Of a stretch of DNA of 64,000 bases, positions 54,865 through 64,000 are shown one piece after another (the first letter of the stretch is position 1; the number at the start of each line of letters is the position of its first letter). This DNA is from Vermamoeba vermiformis. Its lineage: Eukaryota; Tubulinea; Echinamoebida. The stretch spans positions 248,001 through 312,000 of the forward strand of contig JBEWZL010000257.1 of the NCBI GenBank assembly GCA_045837725.1, read 5' to 3'. A program made the position numbers and the translations under genes. A model generated the notes under the pieces. It saw only the letters and a program-made list of their open reading frames with translations. It ran no database searches and was not told where the DNA came from.

Positions 54865-57386
54865 ATGGACAGTAGTCGTGAAGAAAAGAAATTTAAAGAC
54901 AAAACTAAGCAAAAGAAAAAAGATAAATTGTCAAGAAGATCATCCCGGGCCAGTTTTAGTCGACAAGGCTGGACATTATGGATTTCATATAAAAATGGTG
55001 ATTCAGTACCTGTAGTACGTATTTTATAGGCCCAAATAATATTATGAATTTTTCTGACGACAATTTCGATCGATTTTTAGGAGGTCGATCCAAGTTATAC
55101 AATACACGATGTAAAATCAGTAGTCCAACGATGTGATGAATATGATTTCGAGGTAATTGGAATTAAAATTAATTAATTAATATTTTGTGTTAATTTCGAG
55201 CACATTTCCATTCAGATCGATTGCACGTTTGCAATTTAATCATTAATAACGCCACAAGCATTCTGTAGCATTATTTTAGCATAAATCCAATAATACTAAT
55301 ATTATTTTAATTAAAGAGCGTCAAGTTGAGTCGGATTCGGTTATTGGCAGGAGGAAAATTACTTCAGCCGAAAGCTTTAGTCATGGATATATTAAAAGGT
55401 ATTAATATATCATAATTTTATCGACGTACATGCATTAAATATGCTTAATATTAGACGGAGATGAAATTGAAGTTGCGATCACCGAATCCAACCAGCTCTT
55501 TTCAACGAGTTCAAGCAATTTATTAGTATTGGGCAATAGTAGCGCTAGCAATAATAACGGGCAATCAACCAATACAAATGGATCAACTAGTCCTGGTAGT
55601 CAATCTCCAAACATTTCCATCAACGGATCCGATCAACATCCAGGTTTAAATATTTCAAATGGCAGCAATGACAATGGAGATAAATCTTTTGCACCTAATA
55701 AGAGTTCACCTAATACACCTCGCATAAAAAATGGCTCTATAAGTACGTAACAACCAAGCTCAGATCCGTTACAAAAAACCAAGATCTGCTTTCATTTAGA
55801 TCTGAAGGCACTTAATTATTACAATAATAACGATATTATTTTTTAGATGCTGCGGAGGATTTGGATAACACACCTGTTGCTAGTGTGGCGCAGATCGGAG
55901 AAATGTTGCGCAACACGTTGAAGACGATTACGAAGCGCATGGAACAAATGGAAGCAAAGATTGAATATAAGAACAACAACTTTGACCTCGCCATGAAAGA
56001 ATTGCGTATATTAATAGCCTCAATTAAGAGCCGACCTGCGGAGCCAGTGGCAGCGGAGAATTTGAACAGCAATATTTTAAAACAAAAATACACTTTGCAC
56101 GGCCATCAAGGACCCGTGTGGAGTCTAGCGCATCATGAAGGGATATTGTACTCTGGATCTTCAGATCAGACCATTCAGGTACGTCAATCGCTAAATAGGA
56201 CATTAGAACCATATTATAATATTTATTCCTCATAAGAGTCTCATAATTATAGGTTTTTATTTATTAATGCTCACGTGTCATTTTTGTTTTTTTTGATGGT
56301 GACAGGTGTCACGTTATTGACACGTGTTGATGCAGGTGTGGGACATTTCAACGGGCAAACATCGACACACGATCAACGGCCACGAGAACATCGTGCGCTC
56401 AGTCGTCGCGTCAAACAACACATTGATCAGTGCGTCAGACGACAAGACAATTAAGGTCTGGGACACGGAGAACTTCCGATGCACCAAGACCATCAACATG
56501 AACAAAATTGCGTGCGAACTCAAAATAGCTGCGGGATATTTATTCGCTGGCTCGTATAAGTGCGTGAAGGTACGTGCAATTTAAACATAGTATTTCCTTT
56601 TTTGGTAATAACGCTATTGATGACGTACAGATTTGGAATCTCGACACGTTAGAGCCCGAAAAAGATCTCGAAGGTCACAATCACTGGGTGCGTGCAGTGC
56701 GCGTGGCCAATGGTTATTTATTCTGCGGCGGTCACAATTTAATTACAGTACGTGCGATGCATAATATTACAAGAGAATAAGACTAATCTAAATATAGATG
56801 TGGGACATGGGCAATTACAAGTGCGTGAAGACACTTGAAACGAGCTGCGGCAGTATTTATTCGTTATTACAAAGCGGTCATTTGTTATTAAGGTACGGCT
56901 AGTAACGCTTTCCTAATTTGTACATGATTACTAAATATGGTAATGTCAGTGGCACTTACGAGAACACGATCAATGTGTGGGACACGAGGACATGGGAGTG
57001 CGTGCGCAGTCTGTCGGGCCACACGGGTGCTGTCTACTCACTTGCCATAAATGGAAATAAGTTGTACTCGGGATCATATGACAACACTATACGAGTACGT
57101 ATCATATTTGTATTAAGGAGTATTCTTCGTGGATCAAATAACAGATCCGCAATTTTTTTGAAGTTCAAATTTTCATTAGATTAATATTTACTTATAGATA
57201 TGGGATTTGAACTCGTTTCAATGCCTGCAAAAAGTTCAAGCGCACACTAATAGCGTCGAATCGTTAGTGACTGATGGCGAACATATATGCAGTGGATCTA
57301 CAGATAGTTCAATTAAGGTACGGTAATCAAATATTTAATTATTAAAACTAATGTTATTATAGATCTGGCGAGACAATAGAGTGTAA
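54865..57386 (+). CDS. Ubiquitin-like / coiled-coil / WD40 protein (copy B)
   Basis: A tandem paralogue of copy A with the same exon plan and roughly 550 residues. The N-terminus is MDSSREEKKFKDKTKQ, then GWTLWISYKNGDSVPV, SYTIHDVKSVVQRCDEYD and IRLLAGGKLLQPKALVMDIL (ubiquitin-like). An Asn/Ser/Gly-rich linker is longer than in copy A. The coiled coil reads LRNTLKTITKRMEQMEAKIEY. Seven WD blades follow, such as YTLHGHQGPVWSLAHHEGILYSGSSDQTIQ, KVWDTENFRCTKTI, LEGHNHWVRAVRVANGYLFCGGH, NVWDTRTWECVRSLSGHTGAVYSLAINGNKLYSGSYDNTIR, ending IWRDNRV. Introns again fall at blade borders, except that two blades here share one exon (56335-56570). The gap between copies is ~215 bp. Confidence 0.85.
56300..56311. 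repeat. Palindrome variant TGACAGGTGTCA with a second half-match
   Basis: This site lies in a copy B intron, only six bases upstream of TGACACGTGTTG (56318-56329); CTCACGTGTCA also lies at 56270-56280. It is a local cluster of three related sites within 60 bp. Confidence 0.6.
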
Positions 57387-57491
57387 CAAAATCAAAACTT
57401 GCGGAATTAAAAATGTAATTTATTAACCGAACTGACGCGAACGAATCACCGAGAAAGGCAGTGAGTGCAAGTTATATTTCGATTAATTTTC

Positions 57492-59107
57492 TTAGAAGCT
57501 GAACAAAAAAGCGATGCAAAGGAGAGCTAGTGAGACGATGTTGGCAGTCGCAGAGCTCTTGGCAGCAGCGCACTTGACCTCGCCGTCGTAGAGCTTGACC
57601 TCGCACTTGTCCAGGATGCGCACTCGGATGCTGTACTTGCCTTCAGCGACGTCAAAGGTCTCGTCAACCACGTCCATCTCCTTGCCAGCGCTGTCAGTGA
57701 CGATCAAGGGGAAGTCGAGCCACCAGTCAGTCTTCAACTGCGCCTTGTTCGCGGGCTTGACACAGGCGGTAAGTTCGGTGACAGTCAAGGTAGGCGCAAC
57801 TGCAGCACAGGCATTGAAATTTTGAAGCGAGTTCAATTGATCGTCAGTCATTTCTAGGAGCGTTAGCCACGTGACTCGAGGTCTGGATCCAGATCTACTT
57901 ACTGTTGTACAGCATGAGGGGATTGCCGTCAAGAGCACCAGCAATGCTGGTCATAGCACTTTGCGACATGTTGCCTTGCGCGAGGATCATCATGAAGGTC
58001 ATGTTGGCACCAGCAGGCACCGTGACCTCGAAGAACGGCTTAACCCATTGGCCACCGTCAGCTGGTTCGCCGTCAGTTCCAAACTGGACTTTGTTTGCCT
58101 TGGCACTGAAGCTGTTCCAGTGGATCGAGAACGGTTGTCGTGCATGTTCGCTTCGATTTTGGCATCGGAGCTGACGGAGAAGTACTGCGTGAGCACGCTA
58201 CTTTGAAGCACGTAGGTACACTTACATGACTACGTAACGACTAGTACGCTTGAGGACTGCAATAGAACCTCCTGCGTGGTTCCAATAGCCAATAGCGGCA
58301 GAAATAGGTTCCTCAGTAGGATTGTTGACCATATTGACCACACGAGCCCAACTTTGATCAGGATCTGAAAATGAAAAAATTGTAAGTTAATTGGAATTTT
58401 ATACTAAAAATATGTAGACGTACTCGCAGGAACATAGTAATAATGCTGAGTCACGAAGGGAAGATCAGGATTTTCAAGATCAACTCGGAAAAGTCCGTCC
58501 GAGAGGCAGGTAATGTTGGTAGAGGGCGACATGTAATAAAACGTTTCATTAACGCTAAATTCCATAGCACCATCAATCGTATCGCGAGATCCGTCGATGA
58601 GTCCGAATCCGTGCTTGTTATCCTGAGTACGGTGGAGACTGTAACCAAAGTCCCAAAAGAATCCCTTTTCTCGGAAGAGATTTTCAGTGCCGTTGCCGTG
58701 GAGTTGTCCCACGCCGTAGAACGAAGGATTACGGTCCCAAGCATCGTTGAAGTTAGCGTTTCCATCCAAACCTTAAAACCAAATCCGTCAGTACATCGCG
58801 CTTGGTCCACCAAAGCGCTCGGAAAAATATTATTTGATATTAAGTACGTTTTAAAAGCATAAAACAGAATATTACAGCAATAATAAGCACGTCCGTTTTA
58901 CCTACCGTAATTTTGACCGTTGACAAAGATAGGATTGCCAGTATTCAGAGAAACGGTGATAGCAGTAAAGTCAACATAATCACCGTCACGAGTTAAATAG
59001 GCGTTCTGAGTGTCGATGCAGTACGGTACGACCAACAACGGATCGTTCCCGATGCACGAGACATAAGCAGCCAGAGCAAGCAAGCAGCCGAACACTACGA
59101 ACTTCAT
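57492..59107 (-). CDS. GPI-anchored secreted protein, unknown family
   Basis: About five exons give roughly 460 residues. A signal peptide (MKFVVFGCLLALAAYVSC) starts the protein. The C-terminus ends in a small-residue site and a hydrophobic tail (CAAAKSSATANIVSLALLCIAFLFSF), the pattern of a GPI-anchor signal. Between them lie N-glycosylation sites (NGTEN, NETF, STNIT, NMTF, NMSQ) and beta-rich sequence, such as GFFWDFGYSLHRTQDNKHGFGLIDGSRD, SWARVVNMVNNPTEEPISAAIGYWNHAGGS and WVKPFFEVTVPAGANMTFM. It is probably displayed on the cell or spore surface. Near 58131-58137 the best protein reading changes frame by one base (EANMHDN before it, PFSIHWNSFS after it), which suggests a one-base deletion or an assembly error; the downstream frame is open throughout. 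Confidence 0.75.
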
Positions 59108-59661
59108 TTTTTATTGTCGTTGCGAAGAAGGCAATAAATAAATTGACAGTGTTTTGCGTTGAGAATGTATGTAAGTAAATTTTATTGTCCTTATTTGGCA
59201 AATCAAGATATTCTTTCAGATATAATCAAATAGAGTTTAGAACATGTAACTGCACCCAAGCAAAAGAGGGTTCGATGCATAACTTTTGTCCGTAAAGCAA
59301 AGCAAAGATAAAATTTATCCGATTTATCTTAAAATTATGGCAACGGTTTTTACCTTCTTAATTCAAAGAGCAAGTTGAACGATGGAACACAAGGCTGGTA
59401 TGACTAGTCATAAACATATTAATCCCCTTCGTACCGTTCCCTTATTAATTGTACTGCAAGTTGAAATCATCAACAACGATCTTCGTATCAAAGACTTTCG
59501 AACAATTTGCGTTATCATCAATTTTTTTATTTTGCGAACATCCTTAAGCGTAAAATAATGCGTTGAAATTGCGATCTCTCTCATTATGAATTAATTTAAA
59601 TTTACAAAATTGGGACTTGCTTGGAAATTTTAATTCTGCATAGTTGTTAATTAAATTGGTT
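59108..59661. other. Divergent intergenic region
   Basis: A 554-bp AT-rich spacer between the GPI-anchored protein and the RRM protein, which are transcribed away from each other. The promoter of each should lie here. I see no gene or repeat. The first exon of the RRM gene could begin slightly further upstream than I placed it. Confidence 0.5.
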
Positions 59662-60595
59662 ATGAACATCTGTTTTTACAATTTTCGGGGTCTGATCTTT
59701 TATTACAGACCAAAAAAGAGAAGAGAGGGATCACCACTCTCGCCGAGAAAGAGGAGGCAGAAGAGATTCAAACGGAGACCATAGACATACACGACGTAAT
59801 GACAGATCTGATTCTCATCACTCAAGCGAGGCACCAGAGCAGAATTCCAACGCTACAGCAGATGCACCTAGACTTACGCGTTACGTCGGGTTTTTGAGCA
59901 AATTACCATTTGATACCAATGCAAAAGATATATTGGAATTATATCCGTCGTCTCAGGTACGCTGATCGCTAAACGAGAGGGACATCTGCTAAAGACTTGT
60001 ACTAGATCACCTCGATCTCGCTTCATTTCCCAATCAAAGGTGAAAATCCATTGGGTCACGGTGAAGTAGAGTTCGCTAGCCTTGATTCAATGGCAAAGGC
60101 TGCCAAAATGGGAGCCAAGGTACGTTACTAATGGTAGGCAATTCTCGGACTAACAATAGGCAGAATATTCGTGGCCACGAGATTCGCATTCGAACAGTGA
60201 AGATGCATGCTGGCAGTCAACAGCGCGATGCACAAGATGACTCTGAAAAGCGCACAGAAGTTGAAGACACTCGGTCTGAACGTGATCGAGCACCACGCAC
60301 TCGAGACCACAGAGAACGCCACACACGTGATGCCGACGAATCAACTCGCCCTTCAACTCGACGATCTCGCCGCCGAGATGACACTGCACATCGATCGGAT
60401 CGTACTGAAGGCAAGGGTCGCTCTGCAGCAGTCCATGAAAACACAGATCCAAAACAGGATCTGAGTCACAGTGACGATGTATCTGACGAGCAAGCATCGT
60501 ATTCAAGCGATGAAAGTATTGAAGTACAGGAGGCGAGATACCGCTACATGTTGCAGTATTATGATGACAGAGAAGACTGGGACAATATTGATTAA
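59662..60595 (+). CDS. RS/RD-rich RNA-binding protein with one RRM
   Basis: About four exons give roughly 260 residues. The first exon (MNI) is tentative; it joins in phase through a 38-nt intron to a basic RD/HS-rich stretch (RRERGGRRDSNGDHRHTRR). One RRM follows, with RNP2-like RYVGFLSKLPFDTNAKDILELY and RNP1-like GHGEVEFASLDSMAKAAKMGA, ending RGHEIRIRT. The RNP1 lacks the usual aromatic K/R-G-F/Y-G-F-V-x-F pattern, which is typical of eIF4B/4H-type and other divergent RRMs. The C-terminal ~130 residues are RD/RS/Asp-rich and end in YRYMLQYYDDREDWDNID. It is most likely a splicing or translation co-factor in RNA metabolism. The RRM edges are clear; the family name is not. Confidence 0.8.
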
Positions 60596-60803
60596 ATAAT
60601 TCTTCCTTATCGAATGGTGCGTACATAGCAACGTTTAATGAAATATATGCTTAAATTCGAAACTGTTGGTCAAGTGTCGTTCAATACTTGACACGGAACT
60701 GATGTCAGCAAGTCAAAAAAAGTCATATTCTTATTCTGCACCGTCAACAAAACAGAAAGGATTGTTTGTTATTTAATTTACATTCAACATTCCAGTGAGA
60801 ACA

Positions 60804-61962
60804 ATGGGCAACGCTCAAACGCAGTTGTAAGCAATCGATTTTATGTTTGAATTCTGGATTTGGTTTCAATTTCGATTCTGTTGCGTAATAATATTATATT
60901 TAACATTACCTTTATTTGATAAATATTTTGTTTAATTAATTAGGCATTAATGTATTAAATAGTGCGAGCTTTGTTGGCAATTCGCCTTTGAGATTGATGA
61001 ACGAAGACACATTTTTAGTCACGCTCAAGTACCTTGCCGTCAGCGATTATATCCACTTAACTATCCTATGTCGATCTTTTTTCCAGATTTTCAATGCGGT
61101 AAGCAGCTGCTAACGATTCAAATCTTGCGAAAACTCATCGCATTCAATTCAGAACAACTTTCTTTGGGCGCAAATGTGCGAAGTCGTTGCTAATAAGCCC
61201 CTCCTAGCACAATGTAGTACAACAATGCGAGTTGGTCCGGTTGCAGATCCTGAACTACAAGTCCAAAACAGCGTGGCTCGCGTACTCTTGGCTGCGTACA
61301 AAGACGAGAGACTGACATACAACGGCCGTCCTCTTAATGCCAATGATGCGTTAAACGTGCGCGACAAGCATTTGGTGCGCCAGTTCAATTTCAAAGAAGC
61401 CATCAAGAAGTACTACATCCACTACATTCAACTTCGAGCTCTGCAGGCGCAATGTAAGCGTTTTGTAAGGGGTACGAGGCATTCAGTGAAAATTAGAGTC
61501 AAGCAATACACCGGCCTGTTTGAAAACGTGTCCGCCAAGAAGGATCTGAAAAATCATCGCTGCGCTCGAGACTACTATTACTACGTCGACTTTGGCTGCA
61601 ATGCGCATAAATTAGAAAAGATGCAACAAGAGAAGAAGATTGATGTGGCAGCTCCAGCGAATGAACGCGTGAACGGCCAGCCAAAAATGATCCGACAACC
61701 CAGTCCATCCTTGTACGAAGAGGTTGGAGGCCGATTAGTGGTCTATCAACAATCTGATGTAGAGCCGCATTGGCATTACCCTAAGTCTCGTTCAGCGTAC
61801 AGTACAAGAGGGCATGTAAGATCTGGCCAGGCACTGTACCCGCAGAAAAGTTCTGGTTGGTTCAGAGTCTCTGGCATAACTACAGTATGTGCAGTGGCGC
61901 TTCTTTGTATAATAGTAATGTTACTTCGATCGATCGAGGCTAGGAATAGCCATTATTTATAA
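60804..61962 (+). CDS. F-box-like protein with N-myristoylation motif and C-terminal TM (copy 1)
   Basis: Three exons give about 310 residues. MGNAQTQ at the N-terminus is a good N-myristoylation signal. An F-box-like element follows: LMNEDTFLVTLKYLAVSDYIHLTILCRSFFQIF, then NNFLWAQMCE. The next ~150 residues are shared with the paralogue downstream (VARVLLAAYKDERLTYNGRPL, NVRDKHLVRQFNFKEAIKKYYIHYIQ, DYYYYVDFGCNAHKLEKMQQ, EEVGGRLVVYQ) and match no family I know. A C-terminal hydrophobic helix (TVCAVALLCIIVMLLRS) looks like a tail anchor. A membrane-bound SCF adaptor is an inference. The intron after MGNAQTQ splits a Phe codon, and so does the equivalent intron in copy 2. Confidence 0.8.
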
Positions 61963-62063
61963 AACATTTAATTTTGTTTTAAATCCGTTCGTACACGCAA
62001 CAATAGGCATTGAGACTTGCAATTTAAAGTAAAGAAAAGAATACCGACATAACTCTTCTTTCA

Positions 62064-63033
62064 ATGGGCAACGTACAACAACAATTGTAAGTAACGGATT
62101 TAGATCTAACTTTCAACAATCTATACTTTGTCAACGAAAATTTAGGAATATTGACTATAATAATTAGCCCTTATTATGACATTATTTGTAGTAATTTTTA
62201 ATTCTTAGTTCAAATTTCGTGGGCAATTCACCCTTGCGCTTTATGAACGAAGACACATTCCTTGTCATGCTTAAACACCTTGCAGTAAGCGATTATGTAC
62301 ACTTGACTATATTGTGTCGCAATTTCAATCAGCTCTTTGGCTCGGTAAGCAAGATTCAGAAAAAATTTTAGATCGAAAACTCATCCCTGTACAATTCCAG
62401 AATAACTTTCTTTGGGCTCAAATGTGCGAAATTCTAGCTAGTAAGCGACGGCCTGCCGAAACATTCTCTCCTTCTGATGATATTTCGCTGGACGAGGAGA
62501 TGTACGGTACGGACACAAGCAGCGTGGCTCGCGTCCTCCTTGCCTCGTTCAAAGGCCAAAAACTGATGGTCAATGGCGCACCTTTGAGGCCTAGAGACGA
62601 GTTAAATGTGCGCGACAAACACTTGGTGAGCCAGTTCAATTTCAAAGAGGCCATCAAGAAGTACTACATCCACTACATTCAGCGTATGGCCTTGCAAACA
62701 ATGTGCTTTCGCTACACGTCAGGCACTAGCGCCACATCTTCAATAGAGGTCAGAGCATACGACGGCAAATTCAAAGACGTGTGGGCTAAGGCAGATCTGA
62801 AGAAACACAAGTGCGCGCAAGACGTTTATTATTACGTCGACTTTGGGTGCAGTCCACAGAAACTCGAAAAAATGCAACAAGATAGCGTGGCAACGCCATT
62901 GTACAGCGAACTCGGTGGCCGCTTAGTCGTCTATCAAATATCGGTTGTGGAGCCACGTAAGCGAGGCTACATTTCGCGAATGCCTGCACGACCAGTGAAG
63001 CGAATGCCACATATTGAAATTAAGAAAAAATAA
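62064..63033 (+). CDS. F-box-like protein with N-myristoylation motif, no TM (copy 2)
   Basis: This tandem paralogue of the preceding gene has three exons and about 270 residues. It starts MGNVQQQ (N-myristoylation motif), then FMNEDTFLVMLKHLAVSDYVHLTILCRNFNQLF and NNFLWAQMCE (F-box-like). An acidic insert (SPSDDISLDEEMYGTD) replaces the matching region of copy 1. The shared domain follows: VARVLLASFKGQKLMVNGAPL, NVRDKHLVSQFNFKEAIKKYYIHYIQ, YYYVDFGCSPQKLEKMQQ, SELGGRLVVYQ. The C-terminus is short and basic (RPVKRMPHIEIKKK), with no membrane helix. Only ~100 bp separate the two genes, which points to a tandem duplication. It shares exon borders with copy 1. Confidence 0.8.
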
Positions 63034-63173
63034 GTGCTCTGTGTTGTTTTTGGTGGATAAGAGCACTGTGTACCGGTATTACGTTTGTAAATTTATGTAG
63101 ATCTAGGTTTTATAAACTTTATTTTTTTGATTCCCCTTTTTAGCACGTTACAGTTTATTTGTTTGATTTGATT

Positions 63174-64000
63174 ATGTCTGAAAGGCGGCCTCTGCTTATT
63201 AACATGGCTCATCCACAACATAATCACCACCATCAAAATGTAAGTGCGATCGAGGATCTCGATCCGTTTAAAATTAAAAAGATTTTGTATATTAATTTAG
63301 TGCTAATTATTTATTATAGACACATATTACCGAGCATCATTTTGGTGCGCATGCTTTGGTTAAATATAACATCGACGACAGTTCGCGATCTCGTTTCTAT
63401 GGATTAATCAGTAAGTTAAAACACTATCATCGCAATAATAATATTAAAAATATGGTAATGACGCTAGGCGTATTTTAATAAATTTATTTTTAATTTGCCG
63501 CCATTTATTTTAGAGATCCCTCGGTTGCGACAGTATTACGTTTACGATCCTAATTTGAAGAAAGAAGTGCTCATTAGAGAGAAAGACGTACGCAAGGTTT
63601 CGTGGACAGAACTGTTTTATGATTTGATTTACGTGGTCTTGGTCGATCACTTAGGTAAGACATCCAAAAAACAGCGCGTTGCACGGAATAGTCTAATAAT
63701 TACCTCAATATTATATTAGTCCACTTTTTGAGTGAGCACGCTGACAAATCACACATTTTCGTGCTTCTGTTTGCTTCGATCTACCGTGTTTGGTCCGCAA
63801 CAACGATGTACAGCACTCGCTACGATACCGATGACTTTGTAAGCAATATTATAGCATAGTATACCGACTACTATATTAATATACGATTATCTGATCAATC
63901 AAAATAATTACTAAATTTCTAACACAAACGAAATCCAGATCCACAAAATCTATTATTTGATTCAAATGTCAGCAGTCGTATGTATGGGTATCAATCTCGA
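63174..64000 (+). CDS. LtrA-family membrane protein, N-terminal part
   Basis: The 5' end of a gene that runs past the window. At least five exons are seen. The N-terminus (MSERRPLLINMAHPQHNHHHQN) is His-rich and joins THITEHHFGAHAL. The key motif is VSWTELFYDLIYVVLVDHLG, the first helix of bacterial low-temperature-requirement A (LtrA) proteins. A second helix follows (HIFVLLFASIYRVWSATTMYSTRY), then YLIQMSAVVCMGINL at the edge of the window. LtrA proteins are multi-pass membrane proteins of unknown transport function, scattered in bacteria, fungi and some protists. His-rich ends might suggest metal contact, but this is speculative. Confidence 0.85.

Noticed and set aside
1-64000. Mobile elements, virus-like elements, CRISPR arrays, rRNA or tRNA genes
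   Set aside because: I looked for reverse transcriptase, integrase, transposase and capsid-like frames, terminal repeats and RNA gene signatures and saw none that I could support.

Overview
The window is 64 kb of an intron-rich eukaryotic nuclear genome, packed with single-copy genes on both strands and free of recognisable transposons, virus-like elements, rRNA or tRNA genes. Introns are short (mostly 50-100 nt), with strong GTAAGT or GTACGT donors, a CTAAC/CTAAT-like branch site and TAG/CAG (sometimes AAG) acceptors. The gene content suggests an amoebozoan: a three-domain severin, an NT-C2/dilute-domain protein, a BAR-SH3 protein, fascin-like beta-trefoils, RasGEF, many F-box proteins and a MHCK/TRAF7-like WD40 pair. 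Base composition is less AT-rich than in dictyostelids, so a protosteloid or other non-dictyostelid amoeba is my best guess. This is an inference from content, not a species identification.

Layout. 0-10 kb: 3' end of CAND1, a T4 Rnl1-like RNA ligase, a ~1,120-residue NT-C2/coiled-coil/DIL protein and a secreted pepsin-like protease. 10-20 kb: a fascin-like protein, two unknown or coiled-coil proteins, a CYTH/ThTPase-like protein with a worn active site, a BAR-SH3 protein and severin. 20-25 kb (minus): a GluR0-like receptor channel with a potassium selectivity filter, and a complete assimilatory nitrate reductase. 25-30 kb: an F-box protein, the complex I subunit NDUFA5 and a DHRS12-type reductase. 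30-39 kb (minus): a PHD-finger protein, an ARM-like/UBR-box protein, a double-SAM calpain and a small basic protein.

40-50.5 kb: four tandem cytochrome P450 genes, split into two close pairs by an F-box/RasGEF fusion gene. 50.5-57.4 kb: an F-box protein with ZZ-type zinc fingers, then two tandem ubiquitin-like/WD40 paralogues with one WD blade per exon. 57.4-64 kb: a GPI-anchored secreted protein, an RS-rich RRM protein, two tandem F-box-like proteins with N-myristoylation motifs, and the start of an LtrA-family membrane protein.

Themes: ubiquitin ligase parts (CAND1, five F-box or F-box-like proteins, one UBR-box protein), actin and membrane remodelling (severin, BAR-SH3, fascin, NT-C2/DIL, RasGEF), and local gene duplication (P450, WD40, F-box-like). 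The most notable items are the K+-filter glutamate-receptor-like channel, nitrate reductase in a probable amoeba, the shared Gly-to-Lys change in the P450 haem loop, the F-box/RasGEF fusion, and a strongly over-represented 12-bp palindrome, TGACACGTGTCA. Exon boundaries were spliced by eye; spans run from start to stop codon with introns included.
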